Source: Onchocerca volvulus (Eukaryota > Nematoda > Chromadorea > Rhabditida > Onchocercidae). Taken from it: a stretch of 12,294 nt of DNA. Every line of letters starts with the position of its first letter. Position 1 is the stretch's first letter. This document shows, in pieces, positions 1-6,333 of this stretch. The notes beneath the pieces were generated by a model, which saw only the letters and a list, made by a program, of their open reading frames with translations, did not search any database and was not told the origin of the DNA. The position numbers and the translations under genes were made by a program. The stretch spans positions 1-12,294 of the forward strand of contig HG738237.1 of NCBI GenBank assembly GCA_000499405.2, read 5' to 3'.

Positions 1-188
1 TGGACGACGAGCTGCTCCACCACCCCCCTTTTTTTCATATCGTTACGTTATTTACATTCATTCGTTATTTATTGTGCACCACGTCTGGAGATACCTCACA
101 CGTTTAAAGTGATTAACTATTTAAATTACAAAGTTTACCGACAAAGTTTACCTACACCTTACCAAAATACACGACACCCTCTACTTAC
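1..188. other. Left flank, no supportable gene
   Basis: AT-rich sequence downstream (in gene sense) of the PLC-beta exons. A 12-base unit, acaaagtttacc, occurs twice about 14 bases apart near 128 to 153. The rest probably belongs to a C-terminal intron or 3' flank of the pseudogene. No PLC-beta C-terminal coiled-coil reading was recognised here. Confidence 0.4.
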
Positions 189-250
189 CATCTATAGTTT
201 CCGTATTCGAACGAACTGTTTCTTTCCATAATATCATTGACTTCATCGAT
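189..250 (-). pseudogene. Candidate next exon of the PLC-beta pseudogene
   Basis: This 62-base segment has a strong acceptor (ttttttccag) on its 5' side and a near-consensus donor (gtaagtag) on its 3' side. The preceding exon ends at 573 in phase 2. Joining the two in that phase gives an open reading of about 21 codons containing WKETVRSNTETID, with no stop. The spacing of about 320 bases is like other introns here. The residues are not diagnostic of PLC-beta, whose C-terminal region varies, so assignment rests on splice signals, phase and position. Confidence 0.4.
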
Positions 251-572
251 CTGGAAAAAATCGCAAATTCACATCTATTCAAAACGGAATGACGACCAAA
301 GACGTGATTCTTTAAATGGAACAGTTTGGAAATAATCAGAAAACAATACTGAAAAAATGCAAAGGAGTTAATTAAGATTCTAAAAGAATAAAAGTTGATG
401 CTAAGCGAAAGAAACAAATTCCAAAGTCAATTAACACCGACTGGTCTTGGTACTATTATATTCGAAATTTTAATCTGGCTTTATGTCAATTTCAGTTTAT
501 TTATGAGTCTTTCTGTGTACGGTACATTATAATATTGATATTCCTGATAATTGTACCAAGATTCCGACTTAC

Positions 573-753
573 TCGCAATTTCGGTCTAGTGGACTTCCAT
601 TTATTCGTAATAAAATTTTTCTATTCGATCCTGTTTTTGCCGAACCCGTTGTCACTTCCACTATATCCGAATCTTAAACGCCCATATTATATTAAGCTTC
701 TCTTCGTTTTTCTTGTACAGAAACATAAGCACGTGGATCCGCCAATGCATCTA
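573..753 (-). pseudogene. PLC-beta proximal C-terminal exon (G-alpha-q-binding helices), two stops
   Basis: The minus strand reads VDALADPRAYVSVQEKRREA, then a TAA at 694-692. The same frame continues YNMGV, a second TAA at 676-674, then DSDIVEVTTGS and about 25 more codons to a good donor (GA|gtaagtc) at 572. This matches the helix-turn-helix after the C2 domain of PLC-beta, the main contact for active G-alpha-q. It lines up with the family pattern of a conserved DALxxP turn, then an R-x-x-x-L helix and a G-(V/E)-x-x-x-D/E end. The frame is unshifted on both sides of both stops, so they are substitutions (leucine and probably glutamate codons turned to TAA). The 5' edge is uncertain: homology favours starting at 760 or 759 (D-L-V-D-A), but the only AG in register is at 755-754. 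Confidence 0.85.
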
Positions 754-927
754 CTAGATCCGCAAATGTATATAAACTTTACTTTAGATAGCGCTCTGAT
801 AAAATTTGAGGAAGAAATTGATAACAATAACTTAAGTTATATATTTGCTATTTCATAAACTGCTGTACTGTTCCGTATAGTTCTACGCATAATTCTAAGA
901 ATATGAGTCATTTTCATAAAGACTTGC
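754..927 (-). other. Intron with GC donor and weak or lost acceptor
   Basis: The preceding exon ends AGCG at 928 and the intron starts GCAAGT, a GC donor in an otherwise GTAAGT-like context. At the other end, homology predicts a junction around 760/759, but the sequence is tttgcgg where tttgcag would be expected. Using the AG at 755-754 instead keeps the phase (G|TA gives Val) and loses two residues. It is therefore either a rare GC-AG intron with a shifted acceptor, or an ordinary intron whose donor T became C and acceptor A became G. Confidence 0.6.
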
Positions 928-1132
928 CGCTAAACTCATCGCGAACATAAGTTTTGATGACAATCCGAACAAAAAGGCAAGGTAGTACCATGGGTATGTT
1001 CGATTCTGTACGAAGTGTTATGTGTCGATAACCTGCTTGTAAACCATCCAGCGGTAATATTCTCTGTCCAAGTTGCTTCCCATTTTCATCATAAACAGCG
1101 ATACGTAAAAGTGCTAATTCCGGTAAAATGAC
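928..1132 (-). pseudogene. PLC-beta C2 domain, second half (intact exon)
   Basis: A 205-base exon, open throughout. It reads [19 protein letters not shown], then [30 protein letters not shown] and [15 protein letters not shown]. This is the second half of the C2 beta-sandwich and the start of the linker to the C-terminal region of PLC-beta. The acceptor is attcagag with the exon starting at GTC, in phase 0 with the preceding exon. It ends in phase 1 just before the unusual GC donor. It is one of the best-preserved exons in the copy and a good probe for finding the functional paralogue. Confidence 0.9.
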
Positions 1133-1258
1133 CTCTGAATAAATAAGATAGAATGAATCAGGTCATTTCTTTTTATTTAATTTCAAATTCAACCTTCAAG
1201 CGCAATTGGAATACTGTTAGTGAATTTAATTTCTTGCTACTTTCAACTTATTAATCAC

Positions 1259-1422
1259 CTTTCAAAACAAAAAGGGATCGCTGTTGTACACAGGATTCAA
1301 TCCATTAGCAGGTGCAGTGCGTATTCGATGTTCTTTTCGTATCGTATCTGTTGGAAGACCAAACATTTCTGTTCCCCATAGGTGCCAACTTTCCTATCAC
1401 ATAAAAAATGACCTGATATGAT
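1259..1422 (-). pseudogene. PLC-beta C2 domain, first half, with frameshift and stop
   Basis: After a clean acceptor (tttttttcag) the exon reads [15 protein letters not shown]. One base is then missing near 1372, and the homologous reading resumes in another frame as [15 protein letters not shown], then [19 protein letters not shown]. It then meets a TGA at 1264-1262 where the family has an arginine before KV, as expected from CGA to TGA at a CpG. The donor after AAG at 1258 is normal. The exon is 164 bases; adding one lost base gives 165, exactly 55 codons in phase 0 with its neighbours, which supports a single-base deletion. Confidence 0.88.
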
Positions 1423-1565
1423 CTGAAAAAAAAAAGAATTTAAATTCATTTGGAATTTTTTCATAAAAACTAAATATATTTTAGATAATTTTTCGAACGA
1501 GATTAAGAAGCCTTCTACAAACAGCTCTCTAAATAAAAAAGAGAAACGCAACAATGATTAATAAC

Positions 1566-1668
1566 CTTCACAGTGCAATGTGCTGCAATTACACCATCAA
1601 CAGGAGATTCAGAAAATGGATCAAATGACCTATTAGGCCGTTTCATAAAGTCTGACTTTAAAAGATAC
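1566..1668 (-). pseudogene. PLC-beta Y-to-C2 linker exon (intact)
   Basis: A 103-base exon between a tatatttcag acceptor and an AAG|gttatt donor. One base completes the previous codon, then it reads [18 protein letters not shown] and [16 protein letters not shown] with no lesion. This stretch closes the Y half of the TIM barrel and leads into the C2 domain. Residues after the donor belong to the intron. The frame fits the next exon in phase 0. Confidence 0.9.
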
Positions 1669-1991
1669 CTGAAATATAAAACCGTAACTAGAATTGTTAT
1701 CGTTATCGAATGGAAAATTTTGAGGAATTCCGTATGAATATAGATTTGTATAGAAACTAGTAAGGATAATACGATAAACATAATGAAACGTTGTTGATAG
1801 TCATTTCTTAGAGGGTTACAGAGAAGTAAATAATATACTGCCATCAAAATCTAAAAATCAAAATATAAATTAGTCGGATAAAATGAAGATTAATAAAAAA
1901 AAATTATTACATATGCAATTATTTTTTTACCCAAAATATCTCGATATTCCTCTACATTTACCGTATAGATTTTTTTAAAAAGAAAACATAC

Positions 1992-2092
1992 CACATCCAC
2001 CATTATATTGAAATTTTCCTTGATTGAGCTGCTTAGATATCTGGAGTTTGGAAATTTAACGCCACCATCTGGCAACCAGCGTTCCAAAATAT
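1992..2092 (-). pseudogene. PLC-beta Y-box exon with frameshift
   Basis: The exon starts after ttacag in phase 0 with IFWNAGCQMVALNFQTPDI, a hallmark of the PLC Y box. A TAAG then replaces what should be two codons. The original frame stops at TAA (2034-2032). Homology resumes in another frame as QLNQGKFQYNGGC, up to a GTATGT donor at 1991. The change is a net loss of two bases (or gain of one). The final codon phase is also one base off from the next exon, suggesting another lost base at the donor edge. Length is 101 bases. Confidence 0.87.
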
Positions 2093-2383
2093 CTGTAATT
2101 GCAAACTAAACCTAGATTGAATTCATAAAGACAAAATTTCTCTAGACTATATTTTCGTCTTCTTGTATGATGCAAATACAAAGTTTCATTATTTAAAGCA
2201 ATATTTAATGAAATATAAAATCCGAGAAAATTTTTTTTTTGGATTTCAGACAGTTCGACGAATTACGAACTAATTTGCAATTTTAAATCTTGAAACATTA
2301 AAAATCTTCACTCTAATTGGACAAAATAATCTGGCATATCGTGCAATAGTATTTCAAATAAAACTAAGAATGAAAAAATTCAC

Positions 2384-2541
2384 CTGAGGCAGGATATTGC
2401 TAGAATCGACGCGAGCGCCTTTTGGATATGTCCTACATAGTTGGCGCTTATTGGAATTAACGAATTCTGGAGCACTCTGTTTCAGGTATCCCAAACCTGT
2501 ACTTTCCGAGAATGAAGACATGTGGAAATGCAGATTATTCG
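2384..2541 (-). pseudogene. PLC-beta Y-box exon (intact)
   Basis: A 158-base exon after a ttttgag acceptor. It reads [20 protein letters not shown], then [17 protein letters not shown], then KGARVDSSN to CAG|gtgaat. The first two bases complete the codon split with the previous exon, giving DVAEANN across the junction as in EGL-8. In PLC-delta numbering the substrate-binding Ser, Arg and Tyr of the Y box lie in the SSFSE and R-x-YP segments. The serine, arginine and tyrosine appear retained here, although the usual RIYPKGG has become RTYPKGA. Confidence 0.9.
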
Positions 2542-2842
2542 CTCAAAACACATTATAATTATATAGAAAAGCAGCATTCAAATAAAAAGACTCGCTGAAT
2601 TTTTAACTGGGGAAAATAAACCTACACAAGAAAAAAATAAATCTACAATCACTCTGGATTACAGAAAAAAATAGAAAAAAAATTAAAAATAAAAAATATT
2701 TGAATATGTTTTTTCTTATAAATGAAAAAACCCTTCCCTATCTATTTCTTTCATTAAAAATTTTGGAAATAAAATACAAAACGAAAACTGCCAACTAAAG
2801 CTTACAATCGAAACATGACTGACGTGAAACTTTAGATAATAC

Positions 2843-2984
2843 CTTCAGCAACATCGAAATCGGAAAACTTCACCGGATGAATATAATTAACGAGGCTTGA
2901 CAAGAGAGGATGTATATTGGTAGTTGCACTTGTATAATGATATTCCGCAAAAATGCATTTCTCTTCTTCTTTTGTTAATTGTTG
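2843..2984 (-). pseudogene. PLC-beta X-Y linker end and start of Y box (intact exon)
   Basis: A 142-base exon after cattttag. It reads QQLTKEEEKCIFAEYHY, then TSATTNIHPLLSSLVNYIHP, then VKFSDFDVAE, and ends in phase 1 at G|gtatta. The acidic and basic start is the end of the linker between the catalytic halves. From the AEYHY segment on it is the Y box. No lesion was seen. It is the most upstream exon found after the missing EF-hand and X-box part. Confidence 0.9.
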
Positions 2985-4688
2985 CTAAAATGAAACTGCG
3001 ACATAGAAATGAAAAAAAAAAAAAAGAAAAAAAAACTCACATTTTAATGAATGATGCTTAAAAATCCAAAATTCTTTTGTAAATTAAAAATAAAAAAAAA
3101 AAGATATCCAAGCGTTCTCTCTTAGAACATTAGTATTACTTAAATTATATGAAACATGAAATAAAAAGCATAAAAATAGTGTAAATTTTTAAAGTTAAAC
3201 AAAAAGTAGCATAAAAATGAAAAGCAATCCTTTCAAGGGTAATAATGCCTGGTCAAATGCATGCAAGGTTGATAAAAGTCATTTATACCACCTCTGCCCT
3301 TTCTGATGGCATACAATTCGAAAGAAAAGTAAGTATTTATAATGATCTAGTTATTTTCTGCAGACAATTGCAACTTTCTGTATAGCATCTTACTGAAAGA
3401 ATAAAGCTCTACATTTCTGAATGCCTCACAAAGCTCTTCCCTAGACTTCCAATTTCCGAATACGAATAACTTTTTCACATGTTTATTCTTACGAAAAATT
3501 ACTGCTACTTAAAATATAATAATTGAACTGAAAATAAATTGAAATATTGAATTCATTAAATTTTATTTTAATCATTCTTTTTCGTATTCCTTTTTCTATC
3601 AGGTAAAAAATTTGAAATAGTTAGCTATTTTATAACATGCTTTCCTGAAGCACAGAATTGCCGTACCTAGTGTATGACATGTTAAGCAAAAAAAATCGCG
3701 TAAAGGATCAAATTACCAAACTATTATTCAGGTAAGGCACCTCTCATTAAGAAATCTCACACTCCCATTACGATCAGTGCTCAAATCATGTGTGTAAAAT
3801 ATTTTTCTGCATCACATATTTTACTTAAGCCATCAAAACGATAATATTGTTCTGTCAAAGAAATCTTGAAATATATATAAAGATGTGATGCTTAAAGTGT
3901 GTCAAATACTAGGTAGGGCAGTGTTCGAAAAAGAAAAAAATGCTTTGTTAAATAACAAATGTTGGATATATATTTCATCATCTGTGACAAAATCCATGCA
4001 CGTTCGAACTGTTTAGTTATGAAAGTCATATACTCTCAGAGCAACTGCAGTATTAAGCTATCAACTATCGGATTAAGATAATAGCGCTCATAAAGTAAAT
4101 GCATAGAGCAAAGTCACAAAGCCAAAGTAAATAAAAGTCAACTCGATGAAAGCAACACTAAAATCGCTGATATAATTCATGAATGTGAACTATCTCAATC
4201 ATTTAATAAATACTGCATGCTTGGACTCAGGGAAATTTCCTAAAGACAATCTATCTATAGATATAAAGAAATACAGCGCACGCGGAGATATTAGGAATTA
4301 ATGGTCATTAACAAACCTTCTCTACCCTTACCTTTTTCTATTTTCCAATAAATTCCCATGCTCGCCATAATGAAAACTCAAAAATTGCATTTACATGGAC
4401 AGTGAAAAAATATTCAAGACAAAAGGCTTAACAAAATGATCAAGAAATGAAAGTATTAAAGTGCTGGAGTCAAACCAAAACTTATGCAATTACCGCTTAA
4501 ATTGCAACAATGACCACGCCGACGTCTGGTTTCTACTATCTCAAGGCTAACGAAATATCTGTTCTGTCCTTACTTGATCCTAAATTAATTCCTAATTTAA
4601 ATCGCCCTTTTGTTTTTCTGCCTTGTTGATAAATGACGTTGTGGTTGTAGATCCAGTAATGCGGCACTCAAACTTCCGTCACAGCCTT
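2985..4688. other. AT-rich interval where X-box exons would be expected; none found
   Basis: The minus strand was scanned for X-box landmarks (SSHNTYL, GCRCIELDCWDG, ITHG, SFENHC) and none was found. An A-run occupies about 3011 to 3035. A minus-strand segment near 3365 to 3510 stays open for about 50 codons but does not resemble PLC-beta and could be chance. No other gene is supportable. If the copy once had its X domain, it was deleted or has decayed beyond recognition. Confidence 0.5.
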
Positions 4689-5053
4689 TGTCGGTAAACC
4701 GAAAAAATGCTGACAGAATTCAAATATTGTTTGTAACAAAGAATTTATTATCTCATTGTGAACAAAGCTCTTTGTTCTCCTCGTCTAATCATCTACTAAT
4801 GCTTATGTGCTTCGTTTAAGATTTGTAAAATATACTAACATCTGTATTTGTGAGGGTTAATGTCATGCCCTTTGTCTAAAGAGTTGCAAATGGCCAGCAT
4901 AAAGTCAATTGTAGTAATGTAGGGACCAAATTCCTTTTCTTTGTTTAAATGTTTCAAGCATTAGTTATATCCTATTCTTTAATCTCATCCATATCAATCC
5001 CTTTGTATGATTAATGTAAAACTTCCGCCCCTTATTGGATGACCATACAAAAG
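4689..5053 (+). repeat. Dispersed LTR-like repeat, truncated copy 1
   Basis: This segment starts tgtcggtaaaccg and closely matches 8859 to 9281, with scattered substitutions and without the 56-base duplication found there. The match stops after ccatacaaaag, where a short minisatellite begins. It lies in the interval of the PLC-beta pseudogene that should carry the EF-hand and X-box exons, in opposite orientation to the gene. Shared with the longer copy, it is probably the first part of an LTR; no coding sequence is attached. Confidence 0.75.
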
Positions 5054-5183
5054 ATCCGTTTTACCACCGGAAAAAATTCTTACAATTTTTACCACCGGAA
5101 AAAATTCTTACCATCCGATCCGTTTTACCACCGGAAAAAATTCTTACCATCCGATCCGTTTTACCACCGGAAAAAATTCTTAC
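5054..5183 (+). repeat. Minisatellite, four units of 28-36 bases
   Basis: The core ttttaccaccggaaaaaatt (continuing cttac) begins at 5059, 5087, 5123 and 5159. Spacings are 28, 36 and 36 bases, and the last two full units are nearly identical. The array abuts the right edge of the truncated LTR-like copy. It reads open on the plus strand as a repeated FYHRKKFLPSDP, because 36 is a multiple of three. No start context, neighbour or homology makes it a gene. Confidence 0.85.
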
Positions 5184-5385
5184 AATATTTTTTATGGGAA
5201 TTTTTTGATGTTCATTCAAACAAAGACATAAATATCACCAGCTGAAAGCAAAAGATCTTTGATCTCTATGCTACTTTGAAAATCAGGTGGCGAAATTTTG
5301 AGAAACTTAACAAATGGTGGAATACAAATGGAAAATTAATCATTAAACCTGAATAACTGACAGACTGAAACAAACTTTTTCATCA

Positions 5386-5439
5386 GGCTTGTTGTATAAG
5401 AAATATGTCGCATTTTACTTTCAAGCCATTTCGCCAAAT
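5386..5439 (-). pseudogene. Possible remnant of PLC-beta exon after the PH domain
   Basis: After an attag, the minus strand includes AKWLES, then RHIS and a later LMKK. In the family the PH domain ends with K-(M/K)-W-(M/L)-E-S-L-R and is followed by a C-L-M/K-K-x-W segment. Order, strand and position fit the exon expected after 5589. The junction phase is unclear and the reading degrades quickly, so this is a weak assignment. Confidence 0.3.
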
Positions 5440-5588
5440 CTAATAGTCAACAATAAAAAATTAGAAATGCTTATATATGATTCCTATACATTTTTTTCCT
5501 AAATACGCTTTAAATACAACAATTGAAAATTACTTTAAAGAATCACTTTCACTAAATTTTAGAAAATCACAACCAAAAATAAAATTAC

Positions 5589-5765
5589 TCATCTTAGCAT
5601 TTTCAATATCTTCGACAACTAAATAGTAATTAGTAATACTGATTAAGTCAGAACCATACGTAAGCCAAATTGTCCTATCTTCAATGGTTTCACGAGGTCA
5701 TGTTGCTCCAACTCGAACATTATTCGTCCATCTTTCGGAAATACACAACGTCTTACTTCCCAAAT
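5589..5765 (-). pseudogene. PLC-beta PH-domain exon with frameshift
   Basis: After ttttaaag the exon reads IWEVRRCVFPKDGRIMFELE, then QHDLVKP. A shift near 5690 to 5683 moves the homologous reading to another frame: EDRTIWLTYGSDLISITNYY, then LVVEDIENAKM, to a donor A|gtaatt at 5588. Both parts match the N-terminal PH domain of PLC-beta (the PKDxRI-x-x-ELEQ and SGTDLVNI regions). Length is 177 bases, one short of the phase needed. In the original frame translation ends at TAA around 5645 to 5643. Confidence 0.82.
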
Positions 5766-5924
5766 CTTTAAAAATGTAGTTCTCCAAGAAAAAATTTTAA
5801 ACAATAATGAGACGAAAGAAGAGATTTGAATCAAGATATAAACAAAGAATACTGAGGATTTTCATTAAATAGATTTTCGGTAAACTAAAATTTAATTAAA
5901 TAATATGAATTATAAATAATTAAC

Positions 5925-6035
5925 CAGGATGAGATCGAGTACTGATGTATCTTTCCTTCTCTTTGATGTCCAGTACAGAAAAAATCCATATTAATCTACT
6001 CGAAGAAATGTACCAAATTCTAGGCAAATGCTTTC
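5925..6035 (-). pseudogene. PLC-beta PH-domain exon with in-frame stop
   Basis: A 111-base exon (37 codons, phase 0 at both ends) between gttttag and CTG|gttaat. It reads ESICLEFGTFLRVD, then TAA at 5993-5991, then YGFFLYWTSKRRKDTSVLDL. The family has LRVDEYGFFLYW here, so a GAA codon has become TAA. Reading on either side stays in frame, which marks a point substitution. Any translation from the normal start would end after about 42 residues. Confidence 0.87.
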
Positions 6036-6249
6036 CTAAAACTTCTCTTTTAATTATACATTCAAACAGCGATATATAGTAGTCAGAAATTAAGATAATT
6101 GCCGAATCTGCTATGAATTTTGAAGCAAAAAGAAATCTCGTCAAAAGAATGGTACAAAATCATGTCAAAGTCATGCGAATTTCAAACGGCATGAAACTTT
6201 CATACAACTCAAAACTTTAGACAAAAACGACAGACTCAGTTTAATTCAC

Positions 6250-6333
6250 ATCATCATATTTATCAAATTCATAACCCTTCAAAACAGCATCAGGAACGTT
6301 GGGCTTCCAATTAAACTGATACTCTTTGGCCAT
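6250..6333 (-). pseudogene. PLC-beta first coding exon (intact, with start codon)
   Basis: It starts ATG at 6333-6331 and reads MAKEYQFNWKPNVPD, then AVLKGYEFDKYDD, 28 codons ending in phase 0 at gtgaat. The MAKE-x-QFNWKP beginning is typical of the EGL-8 N-terminus, which fixes the start. Upstream sequence (cgagaATG) is plain; no promoter element was recognised. The next exon begins in the same phase at 6035. Confidence 0.88.

Larger units (their letters stand above)
573..6333 (-). pseudogene. egl-8 (pseudogene): Unprocessed pseudogene of phospholipase C-beta (EGL-8-like), exons and introns retained
   Basis: An intact PLC-beta hydrolyses PIP2 to IP3 and diacylglycerol at the plasma membrane downstream of G-alpha-q. 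In worms EGL-8 acts in neurons and other tissues. Conceptual translation of ten minus-strand exons gives, in family order: the MAKEYQFNWKP N-terminus, PH-domain fragments (YGFFLYW, PKDGRIMFELEQ), the Y box ([35 protein letters not shown]), the Y-C2 linker ([17 protein letters not shown]), the C2 domain ([12 protein letters not shown]) and the proximal C-terminal DALADPRAY motif. Most exon edges have good GT/AG sites and compatible phases, so this is not a retrocopy. It cannot make a full protein: there are at least four in-frame stops, three frameshifts, a defective intron, and no recognisable EF-hand or X-box exons. Family and pseudogene status are both well supported. The cause (duplicate, degenerate allele, sex-linked copy or assembly error) is open. 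The gene may continue to the left. Confidence 0.88.

Noticed and set aside
128..153. A 13-base match (reverse orientation) between tttaccgacaaa here and the start of the LTR-like repeat
   Set aside because: Too short to be meaningful in a 12-kb AT-rich window; similarity does not extend beyond it.
535..858. A 107-codon plus-strand open frame, the longest with an ATG on that strand here
   Set aside because: It lies opposite the PLC-beta exon at 573 to 753 and is rich in F, L and I. The minus-strand reading has clear family homology, so this is a shadow.
1515..1847. A 110-codon minus-strand open frame as a gene of its own
   Set aside because: Only the part between 1668 and 1566 is homologous to PLC-beta and it is bounded by splice sites; the rest reads through introns.
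5039..5245. Plus-strand open frame encoding the repeated FYHRKKFLPSDP
   Set aside because: The openness follows from a minisatellite period divisible by three. No splice, promoter or homology evidence was seen.
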